A stretch of DNA of 64,000 nt. Origin: an uncultured Flavobacterium sp. (lineage in GTDB: Bacteria; Bacteroidota; Bacteroidia; Flavobacteriales; Flavobacteriaceae). Under the pieces are notes generated by a model that ran no database searches, had not been told where the DNA came from, and saw nothing but the letters and a program-made list of their open reading frames with translations. Shown here piece by piece: positions 1-8,207 of this stretch; positions within the stretch are counted from its first letter, which is position 1; each line of letters opens with the position of its first letter. The position numbers and the translations under genes are program-made. Location of the stretch: assembly GCF_946478785.1 (NCBI RefSeq), contig NZ_CAMLDD010000019.1:1-64000 (forward strand), given 5' to 3'.

Positions 1-48
1 GTCAATTTGGTTGTTATTAAAATTACTTTAAATCTTTGTAACAAATCT

Positions 49-88
49 AAAGGATGGAAATGGCATCCTTTTGTGCCGGGGTTCGGCA
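49..88. terminator. Hairpin cluster, probable terminator
   Basis: AAAGGATG and CATCCTTTT form a stem with a 7-base loop at 49-72. A second small hairpin (TGCCG/CGGCA, 74-88) follows. The short T-run after the first stem suits a plus-strand gene ending to the left of the window, and the cluster also lies downstream of the minus-strand DUF5686 gene. Nothing else is visible in bases 1-138. Confidence 0.45.
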
Positions 89-138
89 TAAAAGATATAA
101 TGTACAGTAGGAACAGCTTCTTAAAACGATTCTTAATT

Positions 139-2634
139 TTACAATCCTAAATCCAATACATACGAAATCTTAACTGCAATATTATCCTGGAATTTCGTTA
201 ATTGATTTGGTCCGTAACGGTAAAATCCGCCTAAACCAATTCCTTTGTAAATCTTGTTTAACTCAATCCCGGACTCAAAAAAACCTTTGTTCAGTGTTTT
301 GTAGGAAGGGCCAACTTGTTGTTCCGGATTTTCCATATTTCCCCAGGCCATTCTGGAAACTAATACTAAAGAAGGGCGGACTTTTTTAAGAATATTTACT
401 CTGTTGAAACCATGTTTAATTTGGAAAAAAAGATATTCGCTGGAGAAAAATTCATTAAAAAACATCGTTTCAAAACTGTTCCTTCCTGCAAAAGTAATAC
501 GCTGAATAATGGTTTCCTTATTAAGATTGTTAGGCATAGTATTGTACAAATGTGTTATTGGCACATCTCCCATGGCATAGCCTCCCTGCAATAAAAAACT
601 GGTTTTCTGTCCGTTTAAATATTTCTTTTCGTACTCGGTTTTAAAATCTATTTTGGCAAAACTGAAATCGTTTTCCAATACATTTGGTAAAGATTGTGTG
701 TATTGAAAAGTAAATTTCGGAAAACGTTTTTCAGATTCTGTTCTTCCGGTAGGTGTTTGCATGAAATTACTAAAAGGAGCCCAAACAAGAGAAACCATAG
801 CGGTTGTCATAATGTAACTGGAATATAGTTTGCCGTCTAAATTAAAAAGATAATCAAATTTTGGCTCAACATACGTACGGGATAATTCAAAAATACCTTC
901 TGTTTTCGGAATTATTTTAGACTGGACATTGGCTTTCCAGCTAATGTATTTATAAAAAGTACTGATGTTTATCGGGCGGGGGTCATAGATTTTAAAAACG
1001 CGTTTGTCAACGGCAAAAAAAGTACTTGCAATTTCCCTGACATCTTCGGTATAAGAAGCAGTCAGCCACGTATTGGTCTTTTTTCCAATTTGTATTCCCG
1101 ATCCCAGACTATATTTGAAATTTCCGTCTTTCGTTCCGTATGCAGAGTACCCTTCAATTCTGAAGTTTTTAGAAAAAGCATCATTTGTTATACCTCCAAG
1201 ACCTAATCGAAAACCTTCGTAATTGTTATAACTGATCAGTTTTTTTAAATCAAGATCAATTGGTCCAAGCGGTATATAACCGTTTATAATTTTTCTCCCG
1301 AAGCGTAAACGGCTTTCAATTCTTCTTTTTACAGAAATGCTGTCTAGCAATAAATAGGTTTTCTGACTTTTTAGATCTAAACTGTCCTTGCGGTATTTGT
1401 TCCAGAAAGAATCGGTTTTTTTACTCGCATCTTCCAGGATTTCAATATACAGTGACGGGTCTTTTATTGGGTTGGTTGTGTTGTAATGAATGTCGAAGTT
1501 ATTGCTTTCTGAAAGTAAATATGTAAAATCTGAAGCGCTTTTTTTTCTGGTTTCAAATGCATCTTCTGCATCTCCGTCAAACTGAATAGTTCCGCCTAAA
1601 ATTTTAATATCGTCATCATTTTTTCCTTTTACAATTTTGAAAGAGGTATTGCCCGGGAACCATATTTTTTCTTTGGGAACATATTCAAATTCATGGATTC
1701 CGCTAATGTCGAGTACGCCTTTTATACGCATTACAGCTTTGGCAATAGCATAATTTTCCTGATCGATGTACAAAACGCCTTCTAAACCGGATGCCCTTCT
1801 TTTTTCTTTATTCTTAAAATAAATCATATAGGTGTTTCTGCCTTTGATGGCAACGGTATCCAATAATTTATAATTGTAATCTTTTAAGGCATCGTTAGAA
1901 ACAGGATTGTTGTATTTGGTTTCGAAAAGTTCATATTTTGAATCATAAATCGAAATAGACTGTAAATTGAAAGCAATAATTTCGTAAACCGGCTGTTTAA
2001 AACCAGCCATCTTTGTACCTAAAATGGTTTCTTTAAGTTTTTTATCTCTAAATTGATATTGTGAAACTTTTTCTGTTTGAAACAAATGCTGTTTGCTTAT
2101 AATCTCTTTAAATTTATAATCAGAAGAGTCAACGTTGATTCTGTTTTTCTTTAAATCTTTATAGGAAGCAGATGAGTCGATCCTGCCCGTTATCGAATCA
2201 GGATTAGCAGTTACAATTAATTTGTTGTAGGTTTTATACTCAAAACTCTTTAGTTTTTTTTGTGGATTGTTATTGTTCTTATTACTGATAACCTTTCTTA
2301 AAATTGCTAATGCAGGATTTTCATTCGAAATAATAACTTCTTTCAGGTCATCTGTTTTTTGCTGAAGCGAAATCGGATAAAACTTTTTGTTGTCTAAAAC
2401 AGTAATGATTTTCGTTTGATAACCAATGTAAGAAACGGTAAAAGAAGTGATTTTTACTTTAGAAGAAAGTACGAATTTCCCATCGACATCCGTAATTGTA
2501 TTGTTGTTATCTGAAGTTGTAATTGTGGCAAACGGAAGCGGTTTGTTTTTTGAGTCGTTTACAATTCCGTTTATTTGAAATTGCGCTTGTAAAGTAAGCG
2601 TAAAGAACAAGGTTAATAAACAGAATAGCTTCAT
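139..2634 (-). CDS. DUF5686 and carboxypeptidase-regulatory-like domain outer-membrane protein
   Basis: An 831-residue protein with a signal peptide (MKLFCLLTLFFTLTLQAQ). Residues about 20-105 form a carboxypeptidase-regulatory-like beta-sandwich (FATITTSDNNNTITDVDGKF region). The rest resembles the DUF5686 family of Bacteroidota, with aromatic, alternating beta-strand segments towards the C-terminus that look like an outer-membrane barrel ending in VLDLGL. The frame stays open 30 codons further upstream, but this start gives a clean signal peptide and lies just below a TAnnTTTG -10 element (minus strand, 2681-2688). Function is unknown. It lies downstream of frr but is separated from it by a terminator. 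Confidence 0.85.
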   Translation of the reverse strand: MKLFCLLTLFFTLTLQAQFQINGIVNDSKNKPLPFATITTSDNNNTITDVDGKFVLSSKVKITSFTVSYIGYQTKIITVLDNKKFYPISLQQKTDDLKEVIISNENPALAILRKVISNKNNNNPQKKLKSFEYKTYNKLIVTANPDSITGRIDSSASYKDLKKNRINVDSSDYKFKEIISKQHLFQTEKVSQYQFRDKKLKETILGTKMAGFKQPVYEIIAFNLQSISIYDSKYELFETKYNNPVSNDALKDYNYKLLDTVAIKGRNTYMIYFKNKEKRRASGLEGVLYIDQENYAIAKAVMRIKGVLDISGIHEFEYVPKEKIWFPGNTSFKIVKGKNDDDIKILGGTIQFDGDAEDAFETRKKSASDFTYLLSESNNFDIHYNTTNPIKDPSLYIEILEDASKKTDSFWNKYRKDSLDLKSQKTYLLLDSISVKRRIESRLRFGRKIINGYIPLGPIDLDLKKLISYNNYEGFRLGLGGITNDAFSKNFRIEGYSAYGTKDGNFKYSLGSGIQIGKKTNTWLTASYTEDVREIASTFFAVDKRVFKIYDPRPINISTFYKYISWKANVQSKIIPKTEGIFELSRTYVEPKFDYLFNLDGKLYSSYIMTTAMVSLVWAPFSNFMQTPTGRTESEKRFPKFTFQYTQSLPNVLENDFSFAKIDFKTEYEKKYLNGQKTSFLLQGGYAMGDVPITHLYNTMPNNLNKETIIQRITFAGRNSFETMFFNEFFSSEYLFFQIKHGFNRVNILKKVRPSLVLVSRMAWGNMENPEQQVGPSYKTLNKGFFESGIELNKIYKGIGLGGFYRYGPNQLTKFQDNIAVKISYVLDLGL

Positions 2635-2693
2635 ACAGAGTATTATGGTTTCAAAACGGAAAGAATAAATTTTTGGTATGCAAAAATAGGAAT

Positions 2694-2731
2694 AAAAAAA
2701 TCCGTCTGGTATAATTTTAACCAAACGGATT
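2694..2731 (-). terminator. Intrinsic terminator after frr
   Basis: Twelve-base arms AATCCGTCTGGT (2699-2710) and ACCAAACGGATT (2720-2731) pair with one mismatch. The A-run at 2694-2700 becomes the T-run on the minus strand, directly downstream of the frr stop codon. Confidence 0.75.
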
Positions 2732-2752
2732 CTTAATTTTGTGTCAAATAAG

Positions 2753-3316
2753 TTACACTTTCATGATTTCGGCTTCTTTAGCAGCCAATAATTCATCAAT
2801 TTTTTTAATGTAAGCATTTGTTAAGTTTTGAACTTCTTCTTCAGCAGATTTGCAGATATCTTCAGAAGTTCCTTCTTTTTCTAATTTTTTAATATCAGTA
2901 TTTGCATCTTTACGAACATTACGAACACCAATTTTGGCATCTTCAGCTTCAGCTTTTGCCTGTTTTGCCAAATCTCTACGGCGTTCTTCTGTTAAAGGCG
3001 GAACACTGATGATAATTACGTCTCCGTTATTCATTGGGTTAAAACCAATATTGGCAATCATAATTGCTTTTTCTATAGCTTGCAGCATGTTTTTTTCAAA
3101 AGGCTGCAGAGTAATTGTTCTTGCATCAGGAACACTAATTTTTGACACTTGAGAAAGTGGCGTTGCTGATCCGTAATAATCTACAAAAACGCTTCCAAGC
3201 ATTGCCGGTGAAGCTTTTCCTGCACGGATATTAAGAAACTCTTTTTCTAAGTGTGCAATAGAACCATTCATTGATTCTTCAGTACTTTCTAATATAAAAT
3301 CTATTTCTTCACTCAT
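2753..3316 (-). CDS. frr: Ribosome recycling factor
   Basis: A 187-residue protein of the usual RRF length. It acts in the cytoplasm with EF-G to split post-termination ribosomes. The N-terminus (about residues 15-40) has the family's helix with LNIRAGKASPAML. The middle carries LSQVSKISVPDARTITLQPF and the C-terminal half has the charged LTEERRRDLAKQAK helix. It lies 77 bases downstream of pyrH on the same strand, the usual neighbour pair, so cotranscription from the pyrH promoter is likely. The gap between them holds a CAGT-type inverted repeat. Confidence 0.97.
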   Translation of the reverse strand: MSEEIDFILESTEESMNGSIAHLEKEFLNIRAGKASPAMLGSVFVDYYGSATPLSQVSKISVPDARTITLQPFEKNMLQAIEKAIMIANIGFNPMNNGDVIIISVPPLTEERRRDLAKQAKAEAEDAKIGVRNVRKDANTDIKKLEKEGTSEDICKSAEEEVQNLTNAYIKKIDELLAAKEAEIMKV

Positions 3317-3340
3317 TTTTTTAAGTTTTCAGTTTGCAAT

Positions 3341-3391
3341 CTCAGTTTTCAGTTTATTTTCAGCCAATGTGACTGTGAACTGTTAACTGAG
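3341..3391. repeat. CAGT-type inverted repeat between pyrH and frr
   Basis: CTCAGTTTTCAGTTT (3341-3355) faces GAACTGTTAACTGAG (3377-3391), 12 of 15 positions complementary. The repeat begins 2 bases after the pyrH stop. Its vocabulary (CAGTTT, CAGTCACAGT) recurs at 26920-26970 and 46776-46795, so it looks like one member of a dispersed intergenic family rather than a gene-specific signal. Confidence 0.6.
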
Positions 3392-3393
3392 GA

Positions 3394-4101
3394 CTATATA
3401 TTTACAACAGTTCCAATGTTTTCGCCATTGCAGATTTTTAATAAATTGCCTCCTTTGTTCATGTCAAAAACCAATATTGGAAGCTTGTTTTCCTGACTTA
3501 GTGTAAAAGCGGTTGTATCCATTACGTTCAATCCTTTTTTGATGACATCATCAAACGAAATAAAATCAAATTTAACTGCCGAAGCATTTTTTTCAGGATC
3601 ACAGTCATAAACACCATCAACACGGGTTCCTTTTAAAATGACATCTGCGTCAATTTCAATTCCTCTTAAAACTGCAGCTGTATCGGTAGTGAAATATGGA
3701 TTTCCGGTTCCGGCTCCAAAAATTACAATTCTTCCTTTTTCAAGATGACGAACAGCTCTTCTTTTGATGTATGGCTCTGCAATAGATTCCATTTTCAAGG
3801 CAGTCTGCAGGCGGGTTTTCATTCCTTTGTCTTCAAGAGCGCCTTGCAAAGCCATTCCGTTTATAACGGTAGCAAGCATTCCCATATAATCCCCCTGTAC
3901 TCTGTCCATTCCTGAACTTACTCCAGAAACACCTCTAAAAATATTTCCTCCTCCAATAACAATAGCAATTTCTACTCCTTTATCGTGAATTTGCTTAATT
4001 TCTTCAGCATATTCGGCTAATCTTTTAGGGTCAATTCCGTATTGTAAGTCTCCCATTAAGGCTTCGCCACTTAGTTTTAGAAGAATTCTTTTATATTTCA
4101 T
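3394..4101 (-). CDS. pyrH: UMP kinase
   Basis: A 235-residue amino-acid-kinase-fold enzyme that phosphorylates UMP to UDP with ATP in pyrimidine nucleotide synthesis. Visible motifs are [11 protein letters not shown] near the N-terminus (phosphate binding), IGGGNIFRG around residues 52-60, [13 protein letters not shown] mid-protein and the C-terminal [15 protein letters not shown]. The frame extends 11 codons upstream, but the -10 element at 4122-4129 (minus strand) places the transcript start inside that extension, so the start at 4101 is preferred. It heads the pyrH-frr pair. Confidence 0.97.
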   Translation of the reverse strand: MKYKRILLKLSGEALMGDLQYGIDPKRLAEYAEEIKQIHDKGVEIAIVIGGGNIFRGVSGVSSGMDRVQGDYMGMLATVINGMALQGALEDKGMKTRLQTALKMESIAEPYIKRRAVRHLEKGRIVIFGAGTGNPYFTTDTAAVLRGIEIDADVILKGTRVDGVYDCDPEKNASAVKFDFISFDDVIKKGLNVMDTTAFTLSQENKLPILVFDMNKGGNLLKICNGENIGTVVNI

Positions 4102-4121
4102 GTGTGTTGCTTTTGTTTGTG

Positions 4122-4129
4122 CAAATATA
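4122..4129 (-). promoter_or_regulatory. Promoter -10 element of pyrH
   Basis: On the minus strand this reads TATATTTG, a perfect match to the Bacteroidota TAnnTTTG element, about 20 bases upstream of the chosen pyrH start. No clear TTG was placed at the -33 position. Confidence 0.6.
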
Positions 4130-4287
4130 GACATATTCTGTTTTTTTAAAATAGTGTTTTAAAAAATTAATTGTTCTTTTCAAATTAAATTTATACTGCT
4201 TTTTCTGATCTGTTTTTTGAATGTGATAAAAGTCATTAGTCTATCTTTTTAAAAAGTGTATTTTTATGGAATCAAAACGAAAGAAAT

Positions 4288-4905
4288 ATGAAAAGTATTG
4301 TAGCCAAAGCATTATTCAATAGTTATTCTTATACTGAATATCGAAAATTAGTAACCGATTTATTATCAGAAGGGAAATCAACCGGTAACGAACAATCTGA
4401 AAGTTTGACTCATTATACCAGTTTGAATGAAGCCCGAATGAAGCGTCTGGAGAAAACTATTCAAATTTCTGAAGATGTACTTTCGAAACTTCAAAACTTA
4501 GATAACCATTATATTTGGCTGGTTATTTCTGAAGGCTGGTGTGGTGATGCAGCGCAAATACTTCCAATTTTGAATAAAATGGCTTTGGCGTCGGATAAAA
4601 AAGTTGACCTGAGAATTGTTCTAAGAGATGAAAACGATGAATTAATGAGCCAATATCTAACAAATGGAGGAAAAGCAATCCCGAAAGTTATCGTAATCTG
4701 CAAGGAAGCCGGAATTGTGCGTACGGATTGGGGGCCAAGACCAAAAGGCGCTTTAGAATTAATGGCCAACTATAAAAGAGATTTTGGTGTTGTTGATGAA
4801 AAAATTAAAACCGATTTGCAGTTATGGTATTTGGCAGATAAAGGAATTTCGGTTCAGGAAGAGTTGATTCAAATTATGGAAAACATAAAGTATAATCGAT
4901 TATGA
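4288..4905 (+). CDS. Thioredoxin-like protein with a single-cysteine WCGDA site
   Basis: A 205-residue protein with no signal peptide. Its central region (residues about 60-150) fits a thioredoxin fold: a beta strand, then SEGWCGDAAQILPIL, then later GKAIPKVIV in the position of the cis-proline loop. The usual WCxxC is replaced by W84-C85-G-D-A, so the resolving cysteine is missing and a classical disulfide reductase cycle is unlikely. Related single-cysteine proteins are common in Flavobacteriia, but their function is unknown to me. It is a lone plus-strand gene divergent from pyrH. Confidence 0.85.
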   Translation: MKSIVAKALFNSYSYTEYRKLVTDLLSEGKSTGNEQSESLTHYTSLNEARMKRLEKTIQISEDVLSKLQNLDNHYIWLVISEGWCGDAAQILPILNKMALASDKKVDLRIVLRDENDELMSQYLTNGGKAIPKVIVICKEAGIVRTDWGPRPKGALELMANYKRDFGVVDEKIKTDLQLWYLADKGISVQEELIQIMENIKYNRL

Positions 4906-4996
4906 TTTTTTAGGTATGGTTTATATAATTATTTGATAATAAGATTTTTATAATTAAAAAAATTACTAAAAAAACATTTTTATTAATTAATTTTTG

Positions 4997-5004
4997 TACC
5001 TTTA
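4997..5004 (+). promoter_or_regulatory. Possible -10 element ahead of the 25-residue ORF
   Basis: TACCTTTA matches TAnnTTTG at 7 of 8 positions. It would give a leader of about 80 bases before the small ORF at 5093. The surrounding DNA is very AT-rich, so chance occurrence is possible. Confidence 0.3.
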
Positions 5005-5092
5005 ATAAAACAACCCACTTCTATCATTTAATTTTCTGATTTACTCTTTTTATTGGTGTTTATTTAATGTTTATTAATTAAAAAATACTATT

Positions 5093-5170
5093 ATGAAAAA
5101 GTTATTCGAAAAATTTTACGATTTTTTTTCAAGATTTTTGTTTGGAGGAAAAAACATACCTCATTATTAA
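5093..5170 (+). CDS. Possible 25-residue small amphipathic peptide
   Basis: An ATG-to-TAA frame reads MKKLFEKFYDFFSRFLFG followed by GKNIPHY. The first 17 residues alternate basic and aromatic residues as in an amphipathic, membrane-binding helix. A possible -10 lies about 90 bases upstream and a strong terminator follows 43 bases after the stop, so this could be a self-contained transcription unit in an otherwise empty 351-base gap. No homologue is recognised. Coding is inferred only from layout and composition; it could be a chance ORF. Confidence 0.4.
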   Translation: MKKLFEKFYDFFSRFLFGGKNIPHY

Positions 5171-5212
5171 TTCCCTAAAGAATGGAATAAAATTATTTTT
5201 TAGGAACTGGAC

Positions 5213-5252
5213 AAAAGCACATTACTATGTCGTATTTTGTAATGTGCTTTTT
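5213..5252. terminator. Bidirectional terminator before truB
   Basis: AAAAGCACATTAC (5213-5225) and GTAATGTGCTTTT (5240-5252 region) form a perfect 13-base stem with a T-run on the plus strand and an A-run on the other side. It lies just beyond the truB stop codon and after the 25-residue ORF, serving both strands. Confidence 0.85.
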
Positions 5253-5256
5253 ATAT

Positions 5257-5946
5257 TTATTTAAGGATTTCTTCAAACATAGTGATATCGATAGCATCTT
5301 TAACATCATAATCACCAATTTTAGTTCGGCGTAAAACAGTTAAATGTGATCCGGAATTCATTGCTTTTCCAAAATCAAACGCTAATGAACGAATATAAGT
5401 TCCTTTACTGCAAACTACCCTAAAGTCAATTTCTGGTAGTGCAACTCTTGTAATTTCAAATTCGTGTATGGTTGTTTTTCTGCTGGCAATTTCTACAGTC
5501 TCTCCGGCACGAGCGTGTTCATATAAGCGAACACCATCTTTTTTAATGGCTGAAAAAATAGGCGGTTTTTGATCTATTTCGCCTACAAACTGTTTTACGG
5601 TTTCATGAATCAAAGCTTCATCAATATGTTCGGTTGGAAAAGTCTGATCGATTTCGGTTTCCAAATCATACGATGGAGTAGTGGCCCCAATATAAAAAGT
5701 TCCCGTATATTCTTTAGCCTGACCCTGAAGTTCAGAAATTCGTTTGGTAAATTTTCCGGTGCAGATTAATAATAATCCGGAAGCCAAAGGATCTAATGTT
5801 CCGGCGTGACCAATTTTAAACTTTTTTGGAAGCCCGACTTTATTGATCAAAAGGTATTTTAATTTATTGACTGCCTGAAACGAACTCCATTTTAAAGGTT
5901 TGTCTATCAGTAAAACTTGTCCGTCTAAATATTCTTCAGATGTCAT
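5257..5946 (-). CDS. truB: tRNA pseudouridine(55) synthase
   Basis: A 229-residue enzyme that isomerises U55 of tRNAs to pseudouridine in the T-loop. It contains the signature KIGHAGTLDPLASGLL with catalytic Asp52, and the ARKTTIHEFEI and CSKGTYIRSLAFDFG stretches of the TruB family. It is at the short end of the family and seems to lack an extended C-terminal PUA domain, as in many Bacteroidota. It overlaps the upstream uppP stop by one base (TAATG), indicating translational coupling in the ftsX-DUF3098-uppP-truB operon. Confidence 0.97.
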   Translation of the reverse strand: MTSEEYLDGQVLLIDKPLKWSSFQAVNKLKYLLINKVGLPKKFKIGHAGTLDPLASGLLLICTGKFTKRISELQGQAKEYTGTFYIGATTPSYDLETEIDQTFPTEHIDEALIHETVKQFVGEIDQKPPIFSAIKKDGVRLYEHARAGETVEIASRKTTIHEFEITRVALPEIDFRVVCSKGTYIRSLAFDFGKAMNSGSHLTVLRRTKIGDYDVKDAIDITMFEEILK

Positions 5947-6743
5947 TATATAATCGTAAGCGGGTGAATGAAAAAGTGGATTACAAGTAAAATGATTCCA
6001 GCGATGATTCGGTAATAACCAAAAATTTTAAAACCGTTTTTGGTTAAAAATCCAATAAAAGTTTTAATAGCCAAAAGCGCTACAATAAATGCAACTATAT
6101 TTCCAATAATCAATATATTGGTTTGATCCTGCGATAATTCGAAACCTGCTTTGTAATAATCGTAACATTTTTTTACGGTAGCACCTAACATTGTTGGAAC
6201 TGCTAGGAAAAACGAAAACTCAGCAGCAGTTGTTCTTGATAATTTTTGCGACATTCCTCCCACAATACTAGCACCACTTCTGGAAACTCCCGGAATCATG
6301 GCGATACACTGAAATAATCCAATTTTAAATGCTTGTAAATAAGTAATTTCCTGAGAAGTTTCAGCTTTATTTGGATTATTGAACCATTCATCCACCTTCA
6401 ATAAAATCAACCCACCGATTAAAAGAGAAATGGCAACTGTAACCGGATTTTCTAGTAAACCATCAATAAAATCACTTAATAATAATCCTAAAACTACAGC
6501 CGGAATAAAAGCGACCAAAAGTTTAAAGTAAAAATCAAGTGTCTGGAAGAAACGTTTAAAATATAAAACTACAACTGAAAGGATAGCGCCAAGCTGGATA
6601 ACAATAGTGAAAAGTTTGGTAAAATCTTCTTGTGCAATTCCAAAAAAAGAAGAGGCAATAATCATGTGTCCAGTTGAAGAAACAGGTAAAAATTCTGTAA
6701 TTCCTTCAATAATGGCAAGAACGATAGCTTGTAATGTATTCAT
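5946..6743 (-). CDS. uppP: Undecaprenyl-diphosphatase
   Basis: A 265-residue integral membrane phosphatase (BacA/UppP family). It dephosphorylates undecaprenyl pyrophosphate to recycle the lipid carrier for peptidoglycan and surface glycans. The two active-site motifs are [15 protein letters not shown] (residues 13-27) and PGVSRSGAS (151-159). About seven to eight hydrophobic segments follow the known topology. The start is followed upstream, 7 bases away, by a 7-bp tandem repeat (6751-6778). Downstream truB overlaps by one base. Confidence 0.97.
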   Translation of the reverse strand: MNTLQAIVLAIIEGITEFLPVSSTGHMIIASSFFGIAQEDFTKLFTIVIQLGAILSVVVLYFKRFFQTLDFYFKLLVAFIPAVVLGLLLSDFIDGLLENPVTVAISLLIGGLILLKVDEWFNNPNKAETSQEITYLQAFKIGLFQCIAMIPGVSRSGASIVGGMSQKLSRTTAAEFSFFLAVPTMLGATVKKCYDYYKAGFELSQDQTNILIIGNIVAFIVALLAIKTFIGFLTKNGFKIFGYYRIIAGIILLVIHFFIHPLTII

Positions 6744-6750
6744 GGAGAAT

Positions 6751-6778
6751 TTTTAGATTTTAGATTTTAGATTTTAGA
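6751..6778. repeat. Four tandem copies of a 7-bp unit (TTTTAGA) in the uppP leader
   Basis: Four exact head-to-tail TTTTAGA units lie 7 bases upstream of the uppP start codon, where a ribosome would first contact the mRNA. A change in copy number would not shift the reading frame but would change leader length and composition. Confidence 0.85.
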
Positions 6779-6829
6779 TTGTTTTCCTCAGGTTAAGCTC
6801 AGAATCACAATCAAATCCAGAAAATCTAT

Positions 6830-7084
6830 TTATTTGGATTTTTTGAAGATAGAATAAATCGTGATTCCAAAACCAATCAAAACAGTTGTTGGAGCAAGCC
6901 TGATACGTCTAAAATTAAAAATTTCCTCGTTAAATACATTCGGATCTTTGCTTCCTCCTCCAGACATTAGGATGAAACCTAATGCAATTACTGCAATTCC
7001 AATCAATAGGATTTTGTAGTTGATGCCATCAAAAAGGAATTCCTGTTTTGGCTGTTGCTCTTCTCTTACAGTGTTGTTTTTCAT
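6830..7084 (-). CDS. DUF3098 family small membrane protein
   Basis: An 84-residue protein with a short polar N-terminus and two hydrophobic helices (residues about 25-41 and 64-79) separated by a GGGSKDPNVFNEEIFNFRRIRLAP linker region. It matches what I know of DUF3098, a Bacteroidota family encoded next to ftsX and uppP. No biochemical function is known to me; the conserved position suggests a link to cell-envelope growth or division. It sits between ftsX and uppP on the same strand. Confidence 0.9.
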   Translation of the reverse strand: MKNNTVREEQQPKQEFLFDGINYKILLIGIAVIALGFILMSGGGSKDPNVFNEEIFNFRRIRLAPTTVLIGFGITIYSIFKKSK

Positions 7085-7174
7085 TGTATTTTATTTTGTG
7101 TTCTGAGGAAACTCAAGGAGTATTAATTATTTATAGAAGAAACTAGAATTTATTACTGAAATTGCGACCGAGTA

Positions 7175-8050
7175 CTAATAAAGATCGTCTGTTCTTAAAT
7201 TAAGGAAACGTTGTGTTGCAAAGTGTGTACTTACCCAGGTAATTAAAACCCCTAATCCGAAAACGGCTAATAATACTAACCCGATTAAAACTTTGTCTTC
7301 TAAAATTCCTAATCCCGGGAAATTGTTTTCTACGTAAAGTAAAAGTGCAATCAAGGCAACAATTGCTAATCCGGCACCTAACATGCCCAGTTTTACACTA
7401 CGCATTACAAAAGGTTTACGAATGAACGCTTTTGTAGCACCAACCATTTGCATAGTTTTAATAATAAATCTGTTTGAGTGTATCGATAAACGTAATGAAC
7501 TATTGATTAATAATACAGCAATTACGGCAAGAAAACCACTAATAATCAAAATCCACATACTTACTTTTTTGATGTTGTCGTTTACTAAGTTTACCAATTG
7601 TTTGTCATAAACAATGTCTTCGATCATCGTATTTTTACGCAAATTGCTTTCAATTTTTGTAATGCTGTCTCTCTCAACATAATCTGCTTTTAAATGAATG
7701 TCGTAAGAATTCAATAATGGATTTTCGCCTAAGAATGTCAGGAAATCTTCTCCAATAATATCGGTATGCTCTTTTGCCGCTTTTTCTTTGGTAACATAAA
7801 CATACGATTTTGCAAAAGGAGCTCTTTTTAATTCGGCATCAAATGCTTTGGTAACACTATCTGTAGCTTCGTTTTTAAAGAAAACCGTCATGGCGATTTT
7901 TTCTTTAAAATCATTGGCCAGTTTTTTAGAATTGATAATAAATAATCCCAGTACTCCCAAAAGGAATAACACTAGAAATACACTTAATACAACCGAAAAA
8001 TAAGAGGAAATTAACCTGCGCTTTTGAAATTTATCAAATTTAGAACTCAT
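7175..8050 (-). CDS. ftsX: Cell division protein FtsX
   Basis: A 291-residue ABC-type membrane subunit with one N-terminal transmembrane helix (about residues 16-39), a roughly 125-residue extracytoplasmic domain and three more helices (about 165-185, 213-237 and 256-280). The ending IRKPFVMRSVKLGMLGAGLA then WVSTHFATQRFLNLRTDDLY is typical. In the family, FtsX pairs with the ATPase FtsE and controls peptidoglycan hydrolases at the septum. No ftsE lies in this window. It is probably the first gene of the ftsX-DUF3098-uppP-truB run. Confidence 0.95.
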   Translation of the reverse strand: MSSKFDKFQKRRLISSYFSVVLSVFLVLFLLGVLGLFIINSKKLANDFKEKIAMTVFFKNEATDSVTKAFDAELKRAPFAKSYVYVTKEKAAKEHTDIIGEDFLTFLGENPLLNSYDIHLKADYVERDSITKIESNLRKNTMIEDIVYDKQLVNLVNDNIKKVSMWILIISGFLAVIAVLLINSSLRLSIHSNRFIIKTMQMVGATKAFIRKPFVMRSVKLGMLGAGLAIVALIALLLYVENNFPGLGILEDKVLIGLVLLAVFGLGVLITWVSTHFATQRFLNLRTDDLY

Positions 8051-8207
8051 AGTATGCTTAAATTATGTGGTAAAAATAATAAAGAATTTCTTTATTTAAA
8101 GTTAATAACGTCCAAAGTTTTAACTTTCGTACCATAAATATACGATTAGCTGTCATAATAATCACTATTAGATACTCCCGTTATTTTAAAACTTCGAGTT
8201 ACGAAAA

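Noticed and set aside
207..594. Two plus-strand 60-codon frames within the DUF5686 gene
   Set aside because: Antisense shadows of a well-supported coding region.
4102..4134. Longer pyrH start
   Set aside because: The extension contains the TAnnTTTG -10 element and adds residues not seen in the family.
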